Below are positions 1 through 12,200 of a stretch of DNA of 64,000 nucleotides, in pieces. This DNA comes from Mermis nigrescens (taxonomy: Eukaryota; Nematoda; Enoplea; Mermithida; Mermithidae). A model generated the notes under the pieces. The model was not told the DNA's origin. It searched no databases and was given only the letters and a program-made list of their open reading frames with translations. The DNA is taken from assembly GCA_036768485.1 (NCBI GenBank), contig JAVLUZ010000527.1:310001-374000 (forward strand), given 5' to 3'. The position numbers were made by a program, and so were the translations under genes. Position 1 is the first letter of the stretch. Each line of letters starts with the position of its first letter.

Positions 1-385
1 AAGTTTACACCATTCAATTATGTTGATGAGTAAAGTTAACACTACAAATTTATTCTACTTCAAGAGCATCGCAAAACGTTAATTTTTTCAAATATTTTCC
101 GTAAAGTCAGGATCATGAATCTGACTGTTTGTTATCTTTATATTCAGTAGTTGTGTAAAGTTTACAGAGAAAATTAACTTTACTTCAAGAGCGTTGCAAA
201 AGCTTTTTCTTCAAAATGTTCCATGTAACGTAAGAATTACAGATCTGACTGTAAGTTTTCTTTACACCCAGCAGTTGTGTAAAGTGTACACTAAAAATGA
301 ACTTTCGTTCCAGAGCATTGCAGAAGCTTGGTTTTTCAAAAAGTTCTCCGTAGCGTCAGAATTACGAATCTGACTGTAAAGGTTC
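1..385. repeat. GTGTAAAGTTTACAC tandem array (copy 1, truncated by window start)
   Basis: About three degenerate units of roughly 135 bp, each with a GTAAAGT(T/G)TACAC palindrome (near 1, 155 and 285) and a following run resembling AGAGCATTGCAAAAGC. It is the same family and order as 50880-53345, ending in fold-back arms. Confidence 0.65.
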
Positions 386-986
386 TTGCTCCGACGGATC
401 AAAAAGGACGAATATACTTGGAATTACGCATTATTAAGGACTTTAAGGGATTGGACTAGGGAAAAGTTACAAGTATGTCTGTGAAAGTTGTAAGAATCTA
501 CTAAAAACTAGACTTCCGCTAAAAAGGCAAGAAATCGGAGAAATCTTCTGAAAAAAGGCGCCGTCACAAAACATTGTTCACTGCTCAGAAAAAGAGATGA
601 GGAAGCTTTGATGTGTTTTAATAACCGATTAAGTTTCTTATCATTATCAAATTTCTCTTTCAATTTATAACCAATATTTAGTTGATTGTCAATGGCTTCA
701 TAAATGAATTAATACAAGCACACCATCTTGTAAATTGCTGCCCCATTGCAGCTATTCATATTATTTATTTTAACGTAGGCGGTGCACTCCATTCTGCAGG
801 CCGCAGAATATACTAAGATTATTGCGTTTTTTTAGCGGAAGTATAATTTTTAGTAGATTCTTACAACTTTCACAGGCATACATAGATAACTTTCCCTAGT
901 CCTCTCCTATTATGTCTTTCATGATGCGTAATTCTCCAAGTATATTCGTCATTTTTGGTCCATCGGAGCATTTTTCTTTGCGAGTA
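386..986. repeat. Fold-back element with long inverted arms (copy 1)
   Basis: Arm 386-530 (TGCTCCGACGGATCAAAAAG onward) is the reverse complement, with mismatches, of 823-986 (ending TTGGTCCATCGGAGCA...). The loop is about 290 bp. It is a paralogue of 53418-54239. Confidence 0.7.
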
Positions 987-1785
987 ATATATTACACAGG
1001 TTGGCCTAAACACGGATACTAAAATTTTTTATCATAACTATAGCTGTGTTAATCGTACCGCAAAATAATAAACGTTTTCGAAAGAACATACTCATGTAAG
1101 AAAACGAAATTGTAAAGTTTCATCGACTTACTCCTTCGAATGCCTTTTTACTTTATACTTTTGAAAACATAACTTTTTTGATAAGTTACAACGAAAAAAT
1201 TGATAAAAGGACAAACATGCTGTTCCTTATAACTTCAACTCTGTTTGACTTAGAGTGATGCGGTTTATATCATTTGAGAGAAAAACTTTTGGCAGCAAGA
1301 CTATCAATCTTGTGGCTTTGGACTTGAGAATTCGTGAATTATTGTGAACCTCAGTCTTTGTAAAATATAAATTTATTAAAGTGTAGCGTGATAAAAAGTT
1401 CGCGAAATTCAACTAACGATCAATAAAATTGTCAATTCTGAATTTAATGACACTGAATAATAGAGTTAAGACGCTATTATGGCTTTCAGTGCTAAAAAAT
1501 TTTAGATTGATGACTCAAGGAGAGATTTACTAATTAACACCACTAATTACCTTCTTTTGCACTACATTTGCTAAGTCCAAAAACCTTCACAATCTTGCGA
1601 TATTTTCAACACAAACATAGTTGTGAACGAACCATTTGGCACCCTCTTCTGGGTTACTGTGTATATTGTACATTGAACGTTATGTATGCGAAATTTTATC
1701 GTAGCGTTCATGGAAGCAGCTTACTTTGGCACACCCATGTACAGATTTTCTCTAAAAATTTGTAGAAAAGGTGCTTTTTTGAGCG
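987..1785. other. AT-rich stretch without recognisable genes
   Basis: I see no exon, RNA gene or repeat shared with the rest of the window. Short open frames here look random. Confidence 0.4.
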
Positions 1786-2065
1786 TTTTTAGTTATCTAC
1801 ATATCTGCTCAAAAGTACCAAATTTTCGGCTCTTCGCGCCATTAAACTCGTTTTGACTATATTTTGTTCAATTTGTTCGACTTTCGACTTTTTTGATTTT
1901 GTTTCAAATTTTTTTATGTTTTTATGCTCTAGAAAGATTAAGCATCATCAGACACGTTGAAAAACGATGTTTTTGATGCGTGCCTACCATTTTTAAGTCC
2001 AAAAAGGCACTTTAGAATTTCACTACCACCCCCCTCCCCCAGAATTCCCATACTGTGCATGTATG
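1786..2065 (-). mobile_element. CATGCACA-type MITE (family A), degenerate
   Basis: It shares with 31025-31426 the TGTGCATG terminus next to CAGAATTCCCAT, the GCTCTAGAAAGAT core and the GTTTTTGATGCGT segment, in inverse orientation. The left end is not defined. Confidence 0.6.
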
Positions 2066-2465
2066 TGTGTAACACAGAGACATGTAACAGCTAAAATTGT
2101 GGGATCAAGGTAGATTATTATGAAGGTTCATTATACAACAATTGTCACTAACGTTGAGAATTTAGAACAAATTGTGGTCAGAAATATCAGTTTCATTTTA
2201 CAAAATGCACTTTTTCCAGTACAATTGAACTTTTAGAATACATTTTGATTCGAAACACAAATTTCATTTGAAAGAATGCATTTTTAAAATTGAATTCAGT
2301 CCTCTTATTGCGTCGAAAAAGGTACAACAAAAGAATGAAGAAATATGCAAATTTCTTCTGATTTCCTTTCTAAAATGAAGAACCCTTCGCGATGGAATGA
2401 AAAAAACACCCGAAACACTTGAAAAGATCAATGTTATGATAGCAAGTTATTGTTCAAAGGGTATG

Positions 2466-2710
2466 CTAAACACACATGGGCGTGGGGGGTTTTGGGGAGT
2501 GGGTATGCACCCCCAGAAACCAAAATACCCCGAGAATTCGATTTTTGAAAATTTTTTGTTTTTTTTTCTCGCAATTTTTTGATGCCAATGGATGGTGCTC
2601 GATGAGAAACCTTGAAAAATGGTGTTTTTTCGCCATACCGCCACTTTAAGGCCATTTTTTGACCTTTGAAAAATCTTGCACCCCCCAATTTCGGTGCCGC
2701 CCACCTATGA
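2466..2710. mobile_element. CGTGGG-type MITE (family F)
   Basis: From CACATGGGCGTGGGG to GTGCCGCCCACCTATG. Its middle (GATGCCAATGGATGGTGCTC, then TTTTTTCGCCATACC) recurs at 13091-13319 and, inverted, at about 5465-5730. Confidence 0.6.
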
Positions 2711-3340
2711 TGCCATAGGACAAATTATACCTACATTCATGTAGCGACTTAATGTTTGAGGGAATAGCCAAACCGACCACTCATACATGCACATAGTCAA
2801 AATCCCCGGGAGGGGATGAACCGAGTTTCCTTGAGGGGAAAGGGGGAAGGAGCAAATGGGTGATTTTTGTACAATTTTAATATCAAATTTTTGTACTTAA
2901 TTAGCCGCATTAGGTTTTTTACGAATATTTTATGTTAAATTTGATGAAAACAATAACAATAAACGCAATGGAATGACCCTGTAACATCAAATTTATACAA
3001 AATAATTAAAGAAACATGTCTGGATGGATGAATTGAATAGTCTTACTGCTCGAAAAATGAGTATATGTACTTGAAATCACACTGTCACATGTCATTTGAC
3101 GCATTTTCATGGTTTAAGCAATCAATTTTGGTCCAAAATGGCCTGAGTGAGGTATGCCTTCAAAAAGTTGTGATGGGGATACCCCCGAACCCCCAAGTGT
3201 GCATGTGTGCGACCACTTTAAAAGGGTAAATACCAATAATATTATTGGCTCAAAGACCTTGATAGCCTTTTCAATAACGAAGGGCGTATTGAGCATCAAT
3301 CGTCCTACATGAATTATGATTTTAATATTCCCTAACGAAG

Positions 3341-3785
3341 TACGGTTTTTTGTATTCGGCAAAGATTTTTTCCGATATATGTACAAAGACTTTTCGGGAC
3401 CGTCTTTGTACATGTACAAAGATTCTTGCGAAGACAAAAACTGTAATAAAGTCTAGGTTCCAAAAAATTTTCGGTGTTTTGCGCCGAAATGAGAAATTGT
3501 TCGTTCTATATCTCTTTGCAATGGCAGAAATTGCATTTAGAAAGCAAAAATATAGAATTTTTCGGCGCTTCGCGCCGTTTTGAGACAATTTTCAGTATTT
3601 TTTGTCATCAGAAACCCAGAAATTGGCTAAAAAACGTTAGCAAAGGTCGAAAAACCCTGTTTTACCACGCCGTAAACGCTACTATACCATATTATAGCAC
3701 CCAAAAATTTGCATGTATTAAATGTACAAAGACTTTTGGGGACCATCGTTGTACATGTTCAAAGGGGCCTTGTACAAAAACACTG
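3341..3785. mobile_element. hAT-type MITE, family B (8-bp TSD)
   Basis: Flanked by TAACGAAG (3333-3340) and TAACGAAC (3786-3793). Ends resemble CAGTGTTTTTTGTA with internal TCTTTGTACATGTACAAAG palindromes. Siblings lie at 34211-34622 and 37055-37502. Carries the CGGCGC hairpin at 3563-3577. Confidence 0.8.
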
Positions 3786-4243
3786 TAACGAACAATTTAA
3801 CAGACTAATAGCAGTTTAATATGTCCATTAAGATTTGGTAAGAATAAAATCTAGAAGACAATATAGCAAAATGCCACAATCTAAAACAAAATAGGTACCT
3901 ACCTACATACCCACCTAATTAATTTTAGCAAGTTCACTCGTGCATCAAAAAGAACAGTCAATACTAGTGATGTAAAAGATCATCTGGATATGATCTTTTT
4001 AACCAGATTCAGATCCAGATCATCTGGATCTGGATCTGGATTTTCTGATCTTATCTGATCTGGATCTGGATCTGCCAGAAAATCAGAACCCAATCTTTAT
4101 CTGAATCTGGATCTGTTTAGTCAAGTTATATCTGGTTATACAGATCAGAAAGTTATTTTTGCACGATGGTACTCTTCCTGTTTTACGATTTACTGTAGGC
4201 AGGTCATCTAATTAGTTGTAGCCTTACATGCACGGATTGTATC

Positions 4244-4592
4244 TCAACAGCCCCACCAGTCTCCAACAGCCCCACCGTCCCAACAGCCCCACCGTCCCAA
4301 CAGCCCCACCATCCAAACAGCCCCACCAATAATCCCGACAGCCCCACCAGTCCCACCATCCCAACAAATAATTCCAACAGCCACACCAATCCCAACAGCC
4401 CCACCAATCCCAACAGCCCAACCAATCCCAGCAGTCCCACCGTCCCAACAACCCCACCGTTCCAACAGCCCCACCGTCTTAACAGCCCCACCAATAATCC
4501 CAACAGCCCCACCAGTCCCACGAGCCCCATCAATTCCTATCAGTTCCACCGTTCCAGCAGTCCTACCGTTCCAACAGTCGCACTGTCCTAAG
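4244..4592. repeat. 15-bp minisatellite, C-rich strand
   Basis: About 23 degenerate units of the type CCCAACAGCCCCACC. It is the inverse of 5236-5455. Open frames through it encode simple Gly/Val/Leu-rich or Pro/Ser/Asn-rich repeats and are not genes. Confidence 0.85.
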
Positions 4593-5235
4593 CACACATA
4601 AGCGTGGGGGAAGGGATGTTTAGAGTTTAACCCCACAACCCGAAATTCTGGAAATCCCCCAAATTATGTTAGACCCCCAGAATTCTATTTTAGCACGTTT
4701 TTAGGTCACTTTAACCCACCAGACCCACAGAATTTGTTCGCTGCTAATGTTGTTTCCAACTGCCTCACTGTTATGATCATAGATGCACAGCACGACCGGT
4801 CTGGAGAATGAGTTTTGAGCCAAAAATTGACCTCAAAACTGGTATGAATGATAAATAGCGTTAAAACTACGCTAATCCACATTTTCTGGCTATTTTGAAG
4901 CAGATTAGCATGAAAGTTTTGATTTTCATCTAATTTTAACACTTATCTTTCGTTTTTTCACTAGAATCTTTTTCATTTTTTTTCTTGCATTGTAGAGTAG
5001 ACCATAATGAGCAGGAATCCAATCTTGCGAGTTGACTTGAATGAGGCAAAATCCTGGATTGCGCACAAATGCTGAGGCTTCAATTCTGGCAGGTCTACCA
5101 GTTTCTCAGGTAGACTTATTCTGAAAATGTAAACCTGCACACTCGTTTATGGTCTTGATGGAATATACGAATTCGGAAGATAGTCAAAAAATATTGCCTG
5201 ATTATATTATATTGTATAATAACAATTGCAGTAAT

Positions 5236-5455
5236 GGTGAGGCTGCTGGGATTACTGATGGGGCTGCTGGGACGGTGGGGCTGTTGGGATTGGTGGGGCT
5301 GTTGGGATTGGTGAGGGCTGTTGGGATTATTGGTGGGGCTGTTGGAACGGTAGGGCTGTTGGGACTGGTGGGGCTGTTGGGACGGGTGGGACTGTTGGAA
5401 TTTTTGGTGGGGCTGTTGAAACGGTGAAGCTGTTGGGACTGGTGGAGCTGTTGAG
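5236..5455. repeat. 15-bp minisatellite, G-rich strand
   Basis: About 15 degenerate units of GGGGCTGTTGGGANN, the reverse complement of the array at 4244-4592, with a 643-bp spacer between them. Confidence 0.85.
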
Positions 5456-5462
5456 ACATCAC

Positions 5463-5735
5463 CATACGTGGGCAGCAAGAAAATTCTAGGGGGAGGGTGC
5501 AAGATTTTTCAAAGGTCAAAAAATTGCCTCAAAAATGGTGGTATGGCGAAAAACACCATTTTTCGACGTTTCTCATCGAGCACTATCCATTGGCATCAAA
5601 AAATTGCGAAAAAACGAAAAAAAATTTTAAAAATTGAATGCTGGGGGTATTTTGATTTCTGGGAGGGGGGGGTATTTTGGTTTCTCGAGGGGGATGCATA
5701 CCCCCTAAACCCCCCACGCCCAGAAAGTGGACATC
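5463..5735. mobile_element. CGTGGG-type MITE (family F), inverted copy
   Basis: From CATACGTGGGCAGC to CCACGCCCAG, containing AGCACTATCCATTGGCATCA, the reverse complement of the core in the other two copies. It is nested within the 3965-6896 element. Confidence 0.6.
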
Positions 5736-7001
5736 GCCCATGCACGCGAGGGTGGGGGGATGGGTCTTCTGGGGATTTTGACCCCCCCCTAGATCCGTGC
5801 TGACCCCCCATTAGAATGGCCAAAAAGTGCCACTGACCCCCCATAATTTTTTTAGTTTTAGAAAAATTTTTAAAGCTCTGAGCTCTGCAGAAAAGTAACT
5901 TAAGTGATAAAAATGTATTGAAGGTTGCTTTTTTCACATAAATTATCATCAGAATTGACCTTTGAGAGACTTTTTTGCCTAAAAATGGGTGACATTTTTC
6001 AAAAAATTTTTGTAATAAAAGTTGTTTCAGTGGATGTGAGACATCGAGAAACGTCTAAAAACAATGTTTTTAGTGCCCATGGGCCATTTTTATCGCTTCT
6101 TCTGATGTTTGAAAAAAAATTTGACCTTGACCCCTCAGAATTTCTATGCTGTACCTGTATAGTTTTAGTAGGTGCATCTGTCATTTTTCATGAATTTTAA
6201 CAGCGTTTTTCTTTGTTGAATTGAAATTAAGCAGGTTTCTTCATAGTACTGCATTTTGTGTTGTTAGGTAATGTATCGTTTGTTATTTGACAGTGATATC
6301 CCTCTGAAATAATACATCCTTTCTTTCTTACAAGCAATCGAAAGAAGCATTTGTTTCTCCTGTTTAACCACAATGTTGCTAAATTCCAGACATCTCACGT
6401 TCTTTGAAAATTTAATGCCGTTTTGTTTATAAAGTTGTCAATTAAAGCTGTTGTGATAATTTTTACATTTTTCATGCCTCAATTTCATGCCCATTGGTAA
6501 AAGTCTAAACTTGTGAGTTTTTACTTTTTGAGCTATTTTTACTGATATCATTTTTATGTAAATGCTCTAAAATGCAAATTTTCCTCGGCTCTGCCCCAGG
6601 CCACTCTGGGGGCTGTTATATTAGTCCTGCCACCCGAGACCCCCCAATCCATGTGGGCTTGGGCGCTTTATGCCCTGCTTTTTAGCAATACAAATTGTCG
6701 CACAAAAATATTCTTATCTGGATCTGGATCTGTATCTGGATCTTTTTAAATTTTGATCTGGCAAAACGATCTGGATCTGGATCTGGTTATTTTCTGATCT
6801 GGTTATCTGATCTGGATCTGGATCTGCCAGAAAATCTGAACCCGATCTTTATCTGGATCTGGATCTGGGTAAAAATCTGGATCTTTTACATCACTAGTCA
6901 ATACTGAAGTTAAAAACAGAATTAAAAACAGTCCGGCAAGTAAACCCATAACAAAATTAATTTTTCAAAAATTTCTTAAATTTTCTAAAATTCACACTTA
7001 C

Positions 7002-7233
7002 TTATAGTAGTCATGATAGCTAATGAAATCAGACAACATGCGTACTTGTCTGCAGCAACAGAATCACCATCGAGCGGCCCGATGTCCAGAGATCTAAGGC
7101 GCTGCCATAGGACATCTGAATCAGTGTTGCTTCGACTTCTGTACAACTTCAGACGCTTTTTAGAAGATGAGCCCGTTGACGACACTAAACGATTAGTGGC
7201 CAACGTGGACTGATGCGAAGATTCGTTAGGCAT
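7002..7233 (-). CDS. First coding exon of an unidentified minus-strand gene
   Basis: An open segment from ATG (7231-7233) to a strong GTAAGT donor at 6996-7001 (77 codons plus one base). It reads MPNESSHQSTLATNRLVSST, then GSSSKKRLKLYRSRSNTDSD, VLWQRLRSLDIGPLDGDSVA: a serine-rich basic N-terminus, not recognised as a known family. An earlier donor GTACGC at 7041-7046 is possible. Without splicing it ends at 6985. No following exon was found downstream, where a 2.9-kb transposon lies at 3965-6896. It lies downstream of the ANAPC5 3' end in the same orientation. Confidence 0.45.
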
Positions 7234-9156
7234 AGGTAGATTTTAAAGGTTCTACAAATCTAGAATGTAAAAATAAAGCACCGCTAAACGATCTTTCTTA
7301 AATAACCTATTTAATTTTAGTATTTTAGCTTATGAATCTATCATACAGTAGGCTTCCTAATTTTTATACAGGTTCGCAAGTATAGAAAATAGCTTTGCTT
7401 TTCAATAAAAAGTTTATTTCGAGTACTCTTCGTAGTTTAGAACACATTTTTAATGCTTAAAACGCAATATTTGCCCTTTGAAGCCTTCAAAAAGTCGTAT
7501 AAACAAGCGTAAAATCAAACTCAGTTCAAAATGTACTCCATCGAATAAAAAGTCTTTTTTAAAGAATCGTTATGCAGTACCTAAGTCAGTTTCTACAACA
7601 ATTAATAATCGCGTAAATAGAAACATCCTTTGTGGAAACAGGCTAAGTTCATCGAAATATTGGAATAAATGAGTTCGATTCAGAGTCACGAGTTCAAAGT
7701 CTATCCTGCGTTACTTGACATTTTTCCAGGATGTCTCGACAAAACACAATTTTTCGCAGAATAAAAGTTAAGAAGCTAAAAAGTAGTGCACGCTTCCGCA
7801 GTCACATTCTGAAAATCTATTTTAAAGCAAACTTAATGATATTTTATTTCCCTGTGAGAATTAAGGAAACGGAAAAAATCGAAAAAAGTTTCGCTTTTCT
7901 ACAAGCGCAAATCTGTATCACTATAACCAGCTTTCCTATAATACGTTGTTCCAGCTCAAATGACTATTTTTCCGAAAATCGCATAGGAATATGCGAGAAC
8001 TGCAAAAGTAGGCTAAACTAACAATTCAACACATTTTGCAAATCGGAATGGTTTATTCAAATGTTTTATGTACTGTAGCTATTATTTAGCGCAATTTTGT
8101 ATCCGGTCACGAAATTTTCATCAAATAATGAAAATAAATCACGTCATAATAATCTAAATAATGCATTTCATCAAAAATTAAAAATTTCAATAATCTAAAT
8201 AGAAGATAATGCAAGATAATACCAAACAGGTAGTATTAAATAATCAGAACTTAATACACATCGAAACTAAATGCTATTTGTTAAATGTGGGAGTTTCATG
8301 CAAAAAACGGAATAATCTTATTTCTTAAAATCCAACTGCCCTCTATCTACCAATATCCAGTTTAAAAACAAATACGCAATACAAAAAATAGAGATGCAAA
8401 AATAATTCGTCATATTTGAAACACTAAACCATATGGAGGTGGATTTCTTGAGATTTTCTTCGTATACTTCTTAGATTAAGGTTGCTTAATCATTTTATTA
8501 CCTTTTTCTGCACGAAACCAATCCAAATTTGTATAGAATTGATTTAACCGATAAACAAATGACTCATAACAGGTAGGCTTATAGTTATACATTATGTATT
8601 CGTGTGGCCAATCGAAGCAGAAGGTCGGATTGGCCAGGGGGAGTGAAATTGAGTATTTGGGTCGGGAGGGGTAAAATCAAGAATTTTTACTGCAGTAAAT
8701 TGTTCTCCTAGCGATTTTTGTTTCAAAACTGCTTGAAAACATACCTTTTAGACCTAAACTGCTCGACATTACCTAACTTCAGCGGGGGTAATACCTACTC
8801 AGTGCTCACTATGTGCATGTATGGTATGGCAGCTAGAACTTTTACTTTTACAGAACTATCATCACAGTCGATTCGATGCCTTAATTTGGCTTAAACCGCC
8901 TAGCAAATGAAAGCTAGCAAATTCTCATAAGTTTCAAGGTAAACCATAAAATGCGAAACCCTATAAGGAAATGAGTACCTTATGTACCAGTATGTACAGC
9001 TCTAACAATTACTAACTGAAATATGATAGATGGGTCGTTTTTATCATGCGATTAAGATGCAATCAGGTTTTACAGGATGAATGCAAGGCAGATCATGTCA
9101 TCACTGCGATTAAACATGTCAATGGTCGACAAAAACACACCAGAAAGCGAGAACAT
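7234..9156. other. Intergenic stretch between ANAPC5 3' end and the 7.2-kb exon
   Basis: Mostly AT-rich. On the plus strand 7478-7672 and 7731-8021 are open; the first encodes a lysine/arginine-rich 64-residue peptide starting MKPSKSRINKRKIKLSS, with a possible acceptor (TTTTTCCAG) before 7730. I cannot say whether this is a gene, head-to-head with the 7.2-kb exon, or chance. At 8625-8800 lies a degenerate repeat also seen near 29495-29650 and 30700-30835. Confidence 0.3.
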
Positions 9157-9162
9157 TTTATT
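9157..9162 (-). terminator. ANAPC5 polyadenylation signal
   Basis: Canonical AATAAA two bases after the ANAPC5 stop codon, implying a very short 3'UTR. Confidence 0.65.
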
Positions 9163-9164
9163 AA

Positions 9165-9278
9165 TTATAACAATATGAGCACAGGGTAAGACCCAGGCAA
9201 ATTTTCATCCATCTCTTTGAATTTGTTCGCCCAATGATTTCTTTCCTGTATTAACTTTACTTCTTCGTAGTGAAGGGC
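9165..9278 (-). CDS. ANAPC5: ANAPC5 exon 17 (stop codon)
   Basis: Acceptor ATCATTTTCAG. It reads ALHYEEVKLIQERNHWANKF, then KEMDENLPGSYPVLILL and TAA at 9165-9167. This matches the vertebrate C-terminus, which has LGKTQERNRCAMLFRQLHQE and ends a few residues after a proline-rich turn. Confidence 0.88.
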   Translation of the reverse strand, partial: ALHYEEVKLIQERNHWANKFKEMDENLPGSYPVLILL

Positions 9279-12200
9279 CTGAAAATGATTACCGCTGGAT
9301 ACAACATTTTTGCAAAAGCTATAGAAGATCTTAAGGGCGGGGGGAAGGGGATTTGGGAGGGTTTTTCTTTCCACTAGACAGGCTTTCACCCCCTCGAAAT
9401 CGAGATTTTCCAAAAATACGTAGATATTTAAGGCACTGTTTAAGCGTTTGCAGCTATATTTTTGTTCAAAAGTGTCACGTTTTCGGCGTTTTGCGCCATA
9501 AACTCATTTTTTGACTATATTCCGTTCAATTTACTCGAATTCTTCGATTATTTTGTACGAAATTTTTGTTTTTAGGCTCTAAAAAGGACCATCGTCAGAA
9601 ATGCCGAAAAATGGTATACAGAATGCGCATCCACCGTTTTCAAACTCATAAAAGGCAATCAGCCCCAGAATTCCGATGCTGCGCTTGTCTGCACAAGACC
9701 GCTAAGCAAATTCAAATGTAGATTTGTCGTTTAGGAAGTGTTTTATGTAGACACAAGGTCAACACAAATTTCTTTCATGTTTTTAGACTCGTTTGAGCCT
9801 TCAGACAACAAAAGAAATGAAAACTAATTAATACAGACGGAGCATCAAAAAATTTTGATGCAATATTACTTGATGTCATCGCGTTCTGAGGATACGTAAT
9901 TAAATTCTTATTAAAAACTTAAAATAATAATTTATAATTTTAGAATACAACTGATAAAATTAATTGATTGAATAAACTGAAGAAAATCATAAAATTAATT
10001 GAGAAATAGAATTAGAAAGGAGCGTCCCGTACCACTGAATCGCCTCAAAGATCAGACCACTGAATAATGCTGATAACTCTGAGAAATATGCTCAACAGAA
10101 GATAAACGAGAAATAAAATGTAAATAAAATATAATAAAATAACACATTTCCTTCTGAAATCTGACTGATGGGAAAATCATCAAATTAAGTTTTTGTATGT
10201 ACTTCTCGTTCATACAACTCTAAATGAAAAAGTATTAACCAAAGAAAAAGCAGCTTCTTTTTCAAGATACGAGGCCGAACATTTGCGGAAAAACGAAATG
10301 GCATTGACAAGACATTCATCCGCAATGGATCTTCCTGTAAGAAGAAAGACGAAAAAGAAGGGCATGAAAGTACTACGTACGATTGATATTATTGTTACCC
10401 ATTAAAATATTCATATTTCTAAGCATTATTATTTTCAATAAAGATAATTTTCCCAATTCGACTAGGTGTCCAGTGGCCATCAACAAATCTTCAGCGTCGT
10501 CCAGGCAATGAAGGGCTAAATCCACTTCGCGCATTTCAAACTTAAAGACAGAGAATGCGGAACGAAAGCTAATCTGTTCTACATACTTTACATATGTATT
10601 TATCAAGGTTTGTAAAATATTAGCTATAAAAACATTGAAGCATTATATTAATTTTAAGATTGGAATAATATTTATTAAAATACTAAAAATTTGATAGTTG
10701 ACAGATGTCACAAAATGATTGCTCCGAAAAGCAGATTGACTGGTTCCAAAAAGGGTTGGTCGATCTAGAAAATAAGTTGACTAGCTTTAAAGAAGGGCTG
10801 GTTAGTCTAAAGAACAGGTTGGCTTGGCTGACCTACAGAGAATTATTTTTTGGCTGATTTGACTAATACCCCCAACTCAGTATTACAATCTTCAGTTATT
10901 CAGAGATTACTGGCACTTCTTACTTAACTTAAGTGCTCGAATTATTTCCACGTACAAAACATAAGCAAGTCCAGTTCTAGTGCCAGTCCATTCCAAAGAC
11001 TAATTGGTATCAAACATGCACAGCTTGGAAATTTTAGGTGGGGGAAAAGCCGAGAAAATTTTCTTCAGTGCTTCCTTTATGCGCAAAAACGGCTGACATG
11101 CGTCAAAAACATTATTTTTCGGCGTTTCTGACGATGCTCCATCTTTCTAGAGCGTAAAATATATAGCAGCCAAAAGCTGCATTGCAGCAATATGTTGTGC
11201 TTACAGAAAATACGTAAAACCTCGTATGTATTTGGATAAGAAAAACTTCCTCACGAAGCTATATTTCCTGTGTTAAGTAAACTGATAGAATAGCTCACTA
11301 GTATGAAAGCCTTCAATCGAAGGGCCAAAGCACGAATTAGCCGGTATTCAGAATCAGCGCACCAACTTAAGCAATCAGTAATATATTGCAATGCAGCACC
11401 AAAATTATTCTCTGCAACTAGAAAACAGCCAGCCAAACGTAACGCGATTCTGCGAATAAAAAAGAATTTATTATCCTTGCAACATCACCAGTGTAGCAAC
11501 AGCACTGAAAGTGAACCAACAGTAAGTATAGATATAAGCAGTGAAGAGTATTTTGGCTAGAAAAAGCTTTCAGCAAAATCGCGAATTTCAAAATTCGGGT
11601 AGCAGTCATACATAATCTGGGAGGGGGAATTAAGGGGGGATTCGGGGCAATACAGTCACCCCAGAAATCTTTTTACCCCTCCCCCTCCAGAATTCGCCAT
11701 TTTCCAATATTTTTTTGAAAAATTCGAAGAAAATGTGCTGCTTTAAGCGTTTTCACTACCTGCTTGCTCAAAGGCGTAAAATTTTCGGCGCTTTGAGCAA
11801 TATACTCATTTTTCGACCATGTTTTGTTCTACTTAATTGAATTTTTGCGATATTTTTTGAATTTTTCAAATGTTTCTACGCGAAACATAAAGCATCGTCA
11901 GACACGCCGAAAACGATATTTTTGACGCGTATACCGTTTTTAAGCCTACAAAGGGCAATTTAAAATTTCATCCCCCCCTCGAAATTCCCATGATGTGCAT
12001 GTCTGGTTGCAGTGCAGGCTATTTTTAAAGGTACCAGCTAACCTCCTAATTTTCTGACCAAAAACTAGATAATGTCCGATTTATGATAAAAAATCATTTT
12101 TGCAAACCCATTCTAACTTACTGAGAAAGATTTTTTCAATTTCCTAAAACTTGAAGAACCGGAAGAAAATGCGGAATCTTGCAAAGATTAATTTCTTGAC

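Larger units (their letters stand above)
3965..6896. mobile_element. Large hAT-like element with GATCTG subterminal arrays
   Basis: A perfect 8-bp TSD, GTCAATAC, lies at 3957-3964 and 6897-6904. Terminal inverted repeats are TAGTGATGTAAAAGATC. Both ends carry tandem (GGATCT)n arrays (about 3990-4120 and 6715-6885). The interior holds two minisatellites in inverse orientation and an inverted family F MITE (5465-5730). No transposase recognised; 2,932 bp. Confidence 0.85.

Noticed and set aside
4204..5519. Several overlapping frames of Gly/Val/Leu-rich or Pro/Asn/Ser-rich repeats
   Set aside because: Translations of a 15-bp minisatellite, open in many frames because the unit length is a multiple of three.
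7671..7700. GTTCGATTC, a tRNA T-loop-like string
   Set aside because: No matching acceptor stem, D-arm or anticodon arm at the right distances.
10193..10405. Plus-strand lysine-rich 70-codon frame
   Set aside because: Antisense of ANAPC5 exon 16 and its short intron, which are in phase with flanking exons.
11303..11560. Plus-strand 85-codon frame
   Set aside because: Antisense of ANAPC5 exon 14.
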